In this document: positions 55,219 to 62,558 of the stretch, in pieces
How positions within the stretch are numbered: position 1 is the stretch's first letter
How the letters are laid out: each line of letters opens with the position of its first letter
Origin: Plasticicumulans lactativorans
GTDB lineage: Bacteria > Pseudomonadota > Gammaproteobacteria > Competibacterales > Competibacteraceae
Length of the DNA: 64,000 nucleotides
Direction of reading: 5' to 3'
NCBI RefSeq assembly: GCF_004341245.1
Contig: NZ_SLWY01000003.1
Span: forward strand, 186,001-250,000
Position numbers and translations under genes: made by a program
The notes under the pieces: generated by a model
The model's database searches: none
What the model was told of the DNA's origin: nothing
The model's input: the letters and a program-made list of their open reading frames with translations, nothing else

Positions 55219-56310
55219 GTGTACACGCACTACTACGGCTTCAGTGCCAAGCCCTTTCAACTCAGTCCCGATCCGCGCTTCTTCTTCGGTAGTTCCGGGC
55301 ACAAGCGCGCCTTGGCTTATCTCCGCTACGGGATCAGCCAGGGCGAAGGATTCATCGTCATTACCGGTGGCATCGGTACCGGCAAGACCACCTTGGTGCG
55401 TAGCCTGTTCGCCGAGCTCGACCCGAGCTCCGTCGTCGCCGCTCAGCTCGTCACGACCCAGCTCGAGGCCGACGACCTGCTGCGGATGGTGGTGGCGTCG
55501 TTCGGCCTTGCCCACGAGAGTGTCAGCAAGGCATCGCTGCTCAAATATTTCGAGGACTTCCTGCGCAGTTGTGCGCGTGAAGGCCGGCGCGTGCTGCTGG
55601 TCGTCGACGAGGCGCAGAACCTGCCGCCGCGTTCACTCGAAGAACTGCGGATGCTGTCCAATTTCCAGATTTCCGAGAAACCGCTGCTGCAGAGCTTCCT
55701 GCTCGGCCAAGAGGAATTCCGACAAACACTCGGTGGGCCTGGCATGGAGCAGTTGCGCCAGCGCGTCATCGCTTCGTGCCATTTGAATCCGCTGAGCGAG
55801 GCCGAGACGCGCGAGTACATCGAGCATCGCCTGCGCTGCGTGGGCTGGAGCGGGCAGCCGCATTTCACCGACGGCGCGTATGCGGCGATTCACCGAAGTG
55901 CGCAAGGCGTGCCACGGCGCATCAACGTGTTCTGCGACCGCGTGCTGCTGCATGGCTTTCTCGAAGAACTGCGTGAATTCGACGAGACCGCCATCGAGGC
56001 GACGCGAAGCGAGTTCGGGCAGGAAGTGTTCAGCATCGAACCGGGGAAGGCGGCCACCGGCTTTGCCAGCGTTGCGGCGCCGCGACCGGCCGCGGCGCCG
56101 TACGCACCCGACAGCGGACTCGATCACCGGCTCGAACGCATCGAGCGTGCGGTGAACGGGCTGTTGATGGCGCAGACGGCCGGTGGTGCCGAGGTGCCCG
56201 ACGTCGAACGACGCTTGTCCGAACTCGAACCGACGGTACGGGCGCTCAAGGAAGGCTTCGTGCGCCTCACCGAGGTGCTGGAGCGGCTCACCGAGAACGA
56301 TCGCGCCTAG
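55219..56310 (+). CDS. XrtA-associated AAA ATPase (ExeA/GspA-like, TIGR03015 type)
   Basis: The 363-residue ATPase starts MYTHYYGFSAKPFQLSPDPRFFFGS, the ExeA-like signature, with Walker A GGIGTGKTTLVRSL near residues 51-60, Walker B VLLVVDEAQNL near 125, and a C-terminal Pro/Ala linker and coiled coil ending in RLTEVLERLTE. In PEP-CTERM clusters this ATPase is fixed beside the BY-kinase and deacetylase; its role is probably assembly or regulation at the inner membrane. It starts at GTG 55219, five bases after the upstream stop. Confidence 0.9.
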   Translation: MYTHYYGFSAKPFQLSPDPRFFFGSSGHKRALAYLRYGISQGEGFIVITGGIGTGKTTLVRSLFAELDPSSVVAAQLVTTQLEADDLLRMVVASFGLAHESVSKASLLKYFEDFLRSCAREGRRVLLVVDEAQNLPPRSLEELRMLSNFQISEKPLLQSFLLGQEEFRQTLGGPGMEQLRQRVIASCHLNPLSEAETREYIEHRLRCVGWSGQPHFTDGAYAAIHRSAQGVPRRINVFCDRVLLHGFLEELREFDETAIEATRSEFGQEVFSIEPGKAATGFASVAAPRPAAAPYAPDSGLDHRLERIERAVNGLLMAQTAGGAEVPDVERRLSELEPTVRALKEGFVRLTEVLERLTENDRA

Positions 56311-56376
56311 CTGCAGGCGGAACGGCTGCTCCCGCCCGCTTTCCGATTTTCCCCGCTGTACGTCGAGGACCCTGCC

Positions 56377-57255
56377 ATGGCCGCGCCCGGCCCCGTGAAT
56401 GCGATGACGGTGGATGTGGAGGACTACTTCCAGGTGTCCGCATTCGAATCCCACATTCGACGCGACGATTGGGAGCGTCTGCCCTGCCGGGTCGAGGCGA
56501 ATACCCACCGGGTGCTCGACCTTTTCGCCGAGGCGGGCGTGCAGGCGACCTTCTTCACGCTGGGCTGGGTGGCCGAGCGGTTTCCCGGCCTGGTGCGACG
56601 CGTGGTCGATGAGGGGCACGAACTCGCGAGCCACGGCTGGGAGCATGTGCGGGTGATCCACCAGACGCCCGAACAGTTCCGCGCCGATGTCAGGCGTACC
56701 AAGGCGCTGCTCGAGGATCTGGGAGGGCACAAGGTCCGCGGTTATCGTGCCGCGAGTTACTCCATCGGTGAGCGCAATCTGTGGGCGCTCGCCGAACTGG
56801 CGGATGCGGGTCACGAATACAGTTCGAGCATTTTCCCCGGCCGGCACGACCTGTACGGCATGCCCGCGGCGCCGCGTTTCGCATTCCGGCCGGACAACGC
56901 CCCGGGGCTGCTCGAGATCCCGATCACCACGGTCGAGTTCGCCGGTCGCCGCTGGCCGGCGGCGGGCGGGGGGTTCTTCCGGCTGTTTCCGTACGCGCTG
57001 TCACGCACCCTGCTGCGGCGGGTGAACGGATACGATGGACGCCCGGCGCTGTTCTATTTCCATCCGTGGGAAATCGATCCGCAGCAACCACGCCAGACCG
57101 GGATCGGCCTGCGCACGCGGGTACGCCACTACCTCAATCTCGAGCGCACCGAATTGCGCCTGCGCCGCCTCCTGGTCGATTTCGCCTGGGATCGCATGGA
57201 CCGGGTGTTCCTCGCCGACGGCACCACCACCATTCACACGAGCGTCGCTGCATGA
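56377..57255 (+). CDS. XrtA system polysaccharide deacetylase (NodB fold with DUF3473)
   Basis: The 292-residue protein has the NodB motif TVDVEDYFQ (residues 11-19, metal-binding Asp), ASHGWEH near 85 (zinc His pair), and GYRAASYSIG near 125. A C-terminal DUF3473 region follows (FYFHPWEIDPQQP near 225). It likely de-N-acetylates the exopolysaccharide. No signal peptide is seen, so it may act on cytoplasmic or membrane-facing glycan intermediates. Its stop overlaps the FemAB start by ATGA. Confidence 0.92.
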   Translation: MAAPGPVNAMTVDVEDYFQVSAFESHIRRDDWERLPCRVEANTHRVLDLFAEAGVQATFFTLGWVAERFPGLVRRVVDEGHELASHGWEHVRVIHQTPEQFRADVRRTKALLEDLGGHKVRGYRAASYSIGERNLWALAELADAGHEYSSSIFPGRHDLYGMPAAPRFAFRPDNAPGLLEIPITTVEFAGRRWPAAGGGFFRLFPYALSRTLLRRVNGYDGRPALFYFHPWEIDPQQPRQTGIGLRTRVRHYLNLERTELRLRRLLVDFAWDRMDRVFLADGTTTIHTSVAA

Positions 57256-58310
57256 GCGCCATCACCGATCGCGACACAACGGCCATCGTCATCCGTCAAC
57301 TCACGCCCGACGATCACGCCCGCTGGGATGCCTTTGTCGTCGCCTGCCCGGAAGCGACGTTCTTCCACCGCGCCGGCTGGCAGACCGTGCTCGAGCGGGC
57401 CTTCGGTCATCCCACGTACTTCCTGTACGCGGAACGCGAGGGGGTGATCGTCGGCGTGCTGCCGCTCGGGCGGGTGAAGAGCCGCCTGTTCGGCGATGCC
57501 CTGATCTCGCTGCCGTTCTGCGTCTATGGCGGTGTCGCCGCCACCGATCCGCTGGTGCGACGGCCGCTGATCGAGGCCGCCTGCGCGCTTGCCCGCGAAC
57601 TCGGCGTCGATCATCTCGAACTGCGTAACCGCAGCCGCCAGTGTCCGGAGTGGCCATGCAAGGACGCGCTCTACGTGACCTTCCGCAGGGCCATCGCCGC
57701 CGATGCCGACGCCAATCTCAAGGCGATTCCGCGCAAGCAGCGCGCGATGGTGCGCAAGGGAATCGACGCCGGGCTGGTCGGCGAACTCGACCGCGACGTC
57801 GAACGCCTGTTCGATGCCTACTCCGAGAGCGTGCGCAATCTCGGCACACCGGTGTTCCCCAAGCGTTACTTCGGCATCCTCAAGGACGTGTTCGGCGACG
57901 ATTGCGAAGTGCTGACGGTGACCCGGGACGGGGCCACGGTTGCCAGCGTGATGAGTTTCTATTTCCGCGACGAGGTGCTGCCCTACTACGGTGGCGGCAA
58001 GGCCAGCGCGCGTGACGTCAAGGGCAACGATTTCATGTACTGGGACCTGCTGCGGCGCGCCGGCGAACGGGGCTGCCGGGTTTTCGACTACGGGCGCAGC
58101 AAGGTGGGCACCGGTTCGTTCAGCTTCAAGAAGAACTGGGGCTTCGAACCCGAGCCGCTGTACTACGAGTTCTATCTGGTCAGGGCCACGCACCTGCCCG
58201 ACGTCAATCCCCTCAACCCGAAGTACCGCCTGTTCATCGCGGCGTGGCAGAAGCTGCCGCTGTGGCTCAGCCGGCGGCTGGGACCCCTGATCGCCCGCAG
58301 CCTCGGTTGA
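57252..58310 (+). CDS. XrtA-associated FemAB-like acyl/aminoacyl transferase
   Basis: The 352-residue GNAT-fold protein of the PEP-CTERM FemAB family has the segments WDAFVVACPEATFFHRAGWQTVLERAFGH, IPRKQRAMVRKGID and YYGGGKASARDVKGNDFMYWDLLRRA. The C-terminal KKNWGFEPEPLYYEFYLV is typical. FemAB relatives add amino acids to lipid- or glycan-linked substrates; here it may modify the exopolysaccharide or a sorting anchor. It overlaps the deacetylase gene and lies 7 bases before the glycosyltransferase gene. Confidence 0.9.
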   Translation: MSAITDRDTTAIVIRQLTPDDHARWDAFVVACPEATFFHRAGWQTVLERAFGHPTYFLYAEREGVIVGVLPLGRVKSRLFGDALISLPFCVYGGVAATDPLVRRPLIEAACALARELGVDHLELRNRSRQCPEWPCKDALYVTFRRAIAADADANLKAIPRKQRAMVRKGIDAGLVGELDRDVERLFDAYSESVRNLGTPVFPKRYFGILKDVFGDDCEVLTVTRDGATVASVMSFYFRDEVLPYYGGGKASARDVKGNDFMYWDLLRRAGERGCRVFDYGRSKVGTGSFSFKKNWGFEPEPLYYEFYLVRATHLPDVNPLNPKYRLFIAAWQKLPLWLSRRLGPLIARSLG

Positions 58311-58317
58311 TCGCCCC

Positions 58318-59508
58318 ATGGATGACCTCCTGCTGCTCGTGCACCGGATCCCGTATCCGCCGAACAAGGGCGACAAGATCCGTTCGTATCGCCTGCTGCG
58401 CCACCTGGCGGCGCGTTATCGCGTGCATCTCGGCGCCTTCGTCGACGACCCCGATGACTGGCGTCACGCCGAGGCGCTGCGGGCTTGGTGTGCCGACGTC
58501 CACCTGCTGCCGCTCGATACGCGCAAGGCGCGCCTGCGCAGCCTGCGCGGGCTGCTCGCCGGCGAGGCCCTGAGCCTGCCGTACTACCGGGATCGGGGCA
58601 TGCGCAACTGGGTGCGGAGCGTGCTCGACCGCGGGGTGCGCAAATCGGTGGTGTTCTCGTCGGCGATGGCCCAGTACGTCCTTGACGTGCCGGGTATCAC
58701 GCGCGTCACCGACTTCGTCGACGTCGATTCCGACAAGTGGCTGCAATACGCGACCGCCAAGCGCTGGCCGATGAATTGGGTGTATCGGCGCGAGGCTGCC
58801 CGCCTGCTCGCGTTCGATCGCCGGGTGGCCGCGGCGAGCCGCGTCGCCCTGTTCGTGACCGCCGCCGAGGCCGAGTTGTTCAGGCGCCTGGCGCCCGACT
58901 CGGCGGGGCGGGTCGCGCATTACGACAACGGCGTCGATGCCGTCTACTTCGATGCGGCCCACGGGGGGAGCGACCCCTACCCGGCGGGATCGTTGCCGCT
59001 GGTGTTCACCGGGGCGATGGACTACTGGGCGAACGTCGACGCGGTGGCCTGGTTCGCACGCGACGTGCTGCCGCTCATCCGTGCGAAGGTCCCGACGGCG
59101 GTGTTCTGGATCGTCGGCTCACGGCCCACCGCCGAGGTGCGCGCCTTGGGCGACCTGCCCGGCGTGCACGTCACCGGTGGCGTGCCCGACATCCGCCCCT
59201 ATCTCGCGCACGCCCGTAGCGCCGTGGCGTCCTTGCGCATCGCCCGCGGGGTGCAGAACAAGGTGCTCGAAGCGATGGCGATGGCCAGGCCGGTGCTGGC
59301 AACACCCGCCGCGATGGACGGCATCGTGCCCGATCGCCGTTTCGACGCGCTGGTTTCCGATGTACCCGCCGAACTCGCAGCGCGCGCCGTGACCGTGCTG
59401 CGCGACGGTGACCGCGACGGCCTGGGGGCGCTCGGGCGTGCGCACGTGCTGGCGCACTACGACTGGACGCGCAACCTGAGCGCGCTCGACGCCTATCTGG
59501 AGGACTGA
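58318..59508 (+). CDS. XrtA cluster glycosyltransferase (stp1/TIGR03087 type, GT4 fold)
   Basis: The 396-residue GT-B fold protein starts LLLLVHRIPYPPNKGDKIRSYR, the family signature, and has the C-terminal donor-site region GVQNKVLEAMAMARPVLATPA near residue 315. It transfers a sugar during exopolysaccharide repeat-unit assembly. Its stop and the exosortase start share one base (TGATG at 59506-59510), so the two are translationally coupled. Confidence 0.9.
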   Translation: MDDLLLLVHRIPYPPNKGDKIRSYRLLRHLAARYRVHLGAFVDDPDDWRHAEALRAWCADVHLLPLDTRKARLRSLRGLLAGEALSLPYYRDRGMRNWVRSVLDRGVRKSVVFSSAMAQYVLDVPGITRVTDFVDVDSDKWLQYATAKRWPMNWVYRREAARLLAFDRRVAAASRVALFVTAAEAELFRRLAPDSAGRVAHYDNGVDAVYFDAAHGGSDPYPAGSLPLVFTGAMDYWANVDAVAWFARDVLPLIRAKVPTAVFWIVGSRPTAEVRALGDLPGVHVTGGVPDIRPYLAHARSAVASLRIARGVQNKVLEAMAMARPVLATPAAMDGIVPDRRFDALVSDVPAELAARAVTVLRDGDRDGLGALGRAHVLAHYDWTRNLSALDAYLED

Positions 59509-61070
59509 TGGCCGTACCCGCAGACAAGCCCCTCGCGGACCTGTCCGCTGCCGAGCAGACCCGCAGGGCCGGGATCTGGCGGCACCCGCTGGTGGCGCTC
59601 GGCGCCGGCCTGCTCGCGTTGTTCATCCTGTTCCACGACACGCTCGCGGCGATGGCCGCGATCTGGTGGCGTTCCGACACCTTTGCCCACGGCATGCTGA
59701 TCGGCCCGATCGTGGTGTACATGCTCGCCGGCCGGCGCACCGAGATCGGGCGGATCACCCCGCGCCCCGACAGCGCGGGCGTGCTGGCGCTGCTGGCGCT
59801 GTCGCTCGGCTGGGCCGTGGCGGCGGCGGCCGAAGTGGGCGTGGTGCAGCAACTCGCGCTGGCCGTGATGGTGCCGGCCATGGTGTGGGCCGTGCTCGGC
59901 CGGCGCGTCCTGTGGGCGGCGGCCTTCCCGCTCGCCTACCTGCTGTTCGCCGTGCCGATGGGCGAGAGCCTGGTCGAGCCGCTGCAGGACTTCACCGCGG
60001 TGTTCACCGTCAAGGCGCTGCGCCTGAGCGGCATCCCGGTGTTCTCCGAAGGGCGCTACATCACCACGCCGACCGGCAACTTCGAGGTTGCCGAGGCGTG
60101 CAGCGGGATCCGCTACCTGATCGCCTCGGTCGCCCTCGGCTGCCTCTACGCCTACCTGACCTACCGCGCCGCGTGGCGACGGCTCGCCTTCATCGCACTC
60201 GCCATCGTCATGCCCATCGTCGCCAACGGCGTGCGTGCCTACGGCATCGTGATGATCGCGCTGCTGTCCGACATGAAGCTCGCCACCGGCGTCGACCACA
60301 TCATCTACGGCTGGCTGTTCTTCGGCCTGGTGGTGATGCTGATGTTCTGGATCGGCCGCTTCTGGGCCGACGACACCGCTGTCGCCGGTGCCGCGGCGGC
60401 GGTGCCGCCCGATTCCGCGCCTGCGCCGACGCGGCGCGCGCTCGGCGGCATGCTCGCGGCCGCGCTGCTCGCCACCGCGGCGGGGCCGATCCTGGTGATG
60501 CGGCTCGACGAGGCGCAGCGCGACGCCACGGTGACGCTGCCGACGCCGCCCGCGGCCGACGGGGCATGGCCGGTGACCGCGGCTGGGGAGTGGCGGCACA
60601 CCTACCGCAATGCCGCTGGCCAGGTGCGCGCCGATTACCTGCGCGACGGCGGCGAGGGGCGCGTGCAGTTCCTGGCTGCTGCCTACCCGGCGCGGCGCGG
60701 CGCGGCACCGCTGGTGAGTTCGGGCAACCTCCTCTACGACGCCGAACAGTGGATCCATGCCGGCGAGGAGCTGCGCACCGTCAGCGTGGCCGGGCAGGCG
60801 TTCGAGGTGCGTGAGCTGCGCCTGATCTCGGGCGAGCGGCGGCGCATGATCTGGTCGTGGTACGCGATCGGGCCGCGCCATGTGGTGTCGATGCCCGCCG
60901 CGAAGGCCTGGCAGGCCTGGGAATCGCTGACCGGAGGGCCGCGTCGCGATCTCGTCGTGGCGCTGGCGACCGCCTCGGCCGATCGCCCGGACGAGGCCCG
61001 CGAGCGCCTGACGGCCTTCGTCGCGGCTCACTGGCAGACGCTGCGCGAACAGTACGTCGCCGCGCCCTGA
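59508..61070 (+). CDS. xrtA: Exosortase A (EpsH family) with C-terminal EpsI domain
   Basis: Exosortase A is the inner-membrane transpeptidase-like enzyme that cleaves PEP-CTERM proteins. The 520-residue protein has about eight membrane helices (residues ~25-285) with the three catalytic residues: Cys198 in AEACSGIRYL, Arg243 in NGVRAYG and His264 in DHIIYGW. A periplasmic EpsI domain (~residues 310-515) includes WRHTYRNAAGQVRADYL and LLYDAEQWIHAG. This fused layout is normal for XrtA. It is placed between two glycosyltransferase genes, which links sorting to polysaccharide synthesis. Confidence 0.95.
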   Translation: MAVPADKPLADLSAAEQTRRAGIWRHPLVALGAGLLALFILFHDTLAAMAAIWWRSDTFAHGMLIGPIVVYMLAGRRTEIGRITPRPDSAGVLALLALSLGWAVAAAAEVGVVQQLALAVMVPAMVWAVLGRRVLWAAAFPLAYLLFAVPMGESLVEPLQDFTAVFTVKALRLSGIPVFSEGRYITTPTGNFEVAEACSGIRYLIASVALGCLYAYLTYRAAWRRLAFIALAIVMPIVANGVRAYGIVMIALLSDMKLATGVDHIIYGWLFFGLVVMLMFWIGRFWADDTAVAGAAAAVPPDSAPAPTRRALGGMLAAALLATAAGPILVMRLDEAQRDATVTLPTPPAADGAWPVTAAGEWRHTYRNAAGQVRADYLRDGGEGRVQFLAAAYPARRGAAPLVSSGNLLYDAEQWIHAGEELRTVSVAGQAFEVRELRLISGERRRMIWSWYAIGPRHVVSMPAAKAWQAWESLTGGPRRDLVVALATASADRPDEARERLTAFVAAHWQTLREQYVAAP

Positions 61071-61077
61071 GGCTGCC

Positions 61078-62229
61078 GTGACGGTCGCACCGCAGGCGCC
61101 GCCGCTGGTCGCCCACGTCATCCATCGGCTGAGCATCGGCGGGCTCGAGAATGGCGTGGTCAACCTCGTCAACCACATGCCGCGTGAGCGTTTCCGGCAC
61201 GCGGTGGTGTGCCTGACCGACTACACCGAGTTCCGCGCCCGCATCGCCTCGCCCGAGGTCGAGGTGATCGCGCTGCACAAGCGCCCCGGCCACGACGTCG
61301 GCCTGTACCGGCGCCTATGGGGGGTGCTGCGACGCCTGCGCCCGGCGATCGTCCATACCCGCAACCTCGGCACGCTGGAGGCGCAGGTGCTCGCGTGCCT
61401 CGGCGGCGTGCGCGGGCGGGTGCACGGCGAGCATGGCTGGAATGCCGCCGGCCCCGAAGGCGAACCCGCGCGCCACCACCGCCTGCGTCGCCTGCTGCGC
61501 CCCTGTGTCGGCCACTACGTCGCACTCGGCGGCGAGATCGCACGCTACCTCGAAGACCGCGTCGGGGCGCCGCGCGCGCGGATCAGCTGCATCTTCAACG
61601 GCGTCGACACGCAGCGCTTCCATCCCGGCGGAGCGGGGCGGCGCGCGCTGCTGCCGCCGGGGTTCGCGCCCGCCGATGCCGTGGTGCTCGGCACCGTCGG
61701 GCGGCTGCAGAACGTCAAGGACCAGCCGACGCTCGCACGCGCCTTCGTGCGCGCGCTGGCCGAGCATCCCGCCGCGCGGGCGCGCCTGCGCCTGGTGATC
61801 GTGGGGGAGGGCGAACACCGCGCCGAGGTCGAGGCGATCCTGCAGGCGGCCGATGCGCGCGCGCTCGCGTGGCTGCCCGGGGCGCGCGAGGACGTGCCCG
61901 CCCTGCTGCGGGCTCTCGACGTCTTCGTGCTGCCGTCGCGCGCCGAGGGGGTCTCCAACACCATCCTCGAAGCGATGGCGAGCGGGCTGCCGGTGATCGC
62001 GACCCGCGTCGGTGCCAATGCCGAACTGCTGCAGGCGGGGGTCACCGGCGTCCTGGTCCCGCCGGCGGCGCCCGAGCCGATGGCGGCGGCGATCCTCGCC
62101 TACCTCGACGACCCGGCCCGCCTCGCCGGCCACGGCGGCGCCGGTCGCGCGCGGGCCGAGGCGCACTTCAGCCTCGCCGCGATGGTGGCGCAGTACGCGG
62201 CCGTCTACGACCGCGTGCTCGGGCGCTGA
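61078..62229 (+). CDS. XrtA cluster glycosyltransferase (stp2/TIGR03088 type, GT4 fold)
   Basis: The 383-residue GT-B protein starts at GTG 61078 and shows VIHRLSIGGLENGVVNLVNHM, IFNGVDTQRFHP near residue 177, TVGRLQNVKDQPTLARA near 208 and the EGVSNTILEAMASGLPVIATRVGANAEL donor-binding region near 290. It adds a sugar during exopolysaccharide synthesis. It is the last gene of the cluster here; asnB/prsK/prsR, which often follow, do not. Confidence 0.9.
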   Translation: MTVAPQAPPLVAHVIHRLSIGGLENGVVNLVNHMPRERFRHAVVCLTDYTEFRARIASPEVEVIALHKRPGHDVGLYRRLWGVLRRLRPAIVHTRNLGTLEAQVLACLGGVRGRVHGEHGWNAAGPEGEPARHHRLRRLLRPCVGHYVALGGEIARYLEDRVGAPRARISCIFNGVDTQRFHPGGAGRRALLPPGFAPADAVVLGTVGRLQNVKDQPTLARAFVRALAEHPAARARLRLVIVGEGEHRAEVEAILQAADARALAWLPGAREDVPALLRALDVFVLPSRAEGVSNTILEAMASGLPVIATRVGANAELLQAGVTGVLVPPAAPEPMAAAILAYLDDPARLAGHGGAGRARAEAHFSLAAMVAQYAAVYDRVLGR

Positions 62230-62252
62230 GCGCCGGCGGGCGTCCACGCGAC

Positions 62253-62292
62253 TTTACGTAAACGTCAATCCGACGATTGACGTTTACGTCAA
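62253..62292 (+). promoter_or_regulatory. Two near-palindromic operator boxes before the oxidoreductase gene
   Basis: Box 1 TTTACGTAAACGTCAA (62253-62268) and box 2 TTGACGTTTACGTCAA (62277-62292) share the pattern TTnACGTnnACGTnAA, lie in inverted arrangement and have centres 24 bp apart. Bases 62256-62270 and 62275-62289 are an exact 15-bp inverted repeat with a CGAC loop, so this could also fold as RNA. The motif resembles boxes of MerR-family LiuR-type regulators of branched-chain acid catabolism, but that match is from memory. Confidence 0.65.
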
Positions 62293-62305
62293 CCGTTCTT
62301 ACTCT
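62277..62305 (+). promoter_or_regulatory. Possible promoter overlapping box 2
   Basis: TTGACG (62277-62282) and TACTCT (62300-62305) are 17 bases apart; the -35 is good and the -10 is poor. Box 2 would cover the -35. Confidence 0.4.
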
Positions 62306-62386
62306 GCGCGGCGTTCCGGCCCCAAAAGGGCTAGACCTAAGCACGCACGACTCAAGGCAGCCACCCTGCTCCCGAGGAGAACCGCC

Positions 62387-62485
62387 ATGCCCCACGCGCT
62401 TTCGCGTCGCGGCCCAGCCGCATGCCCGTTCGCTGATCCCCTGCCGCTGCCGGCGGCCGCAGCCGTGGCCCGCGCCACGTCCTGA
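62387..62485 (+). CDS. Possible 32-codon leader ORF upstream of the oxidoreductase gene
   Basis: An ATG at 62387 has GAGGAGA seven bases upstream and opens a 32-codon frame ending TGA at 62483-62485 (peptide start MPHALSRRGPAACPFADP, Pro/Ala-rich). It lies in the 329-base intergenic region, 73 bases before the next start. The ribosome-binding site is stronger than that of several real genes here, but the peptide matches no family known to me and could be chance. Confidence 0.35.
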   Translation: MPHALSRRGPAACPFADPLPLPAAAAVARATS

Positions 62486-62558
62486 GCATCCGCCTCCGTC
62501 CCGCTCACTCTTCGCCGGGGAGCCGATGCCCCGGAGCACCGTCATGGGAGAACGCCGC

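Noticed and set aside
50411-62229. PEP-CTERM substrate proteins within the cluster
   Set aside because: No gene product in the window ends in a VPEP motif followed by a transmembrane helix and an Arg-rich tail.
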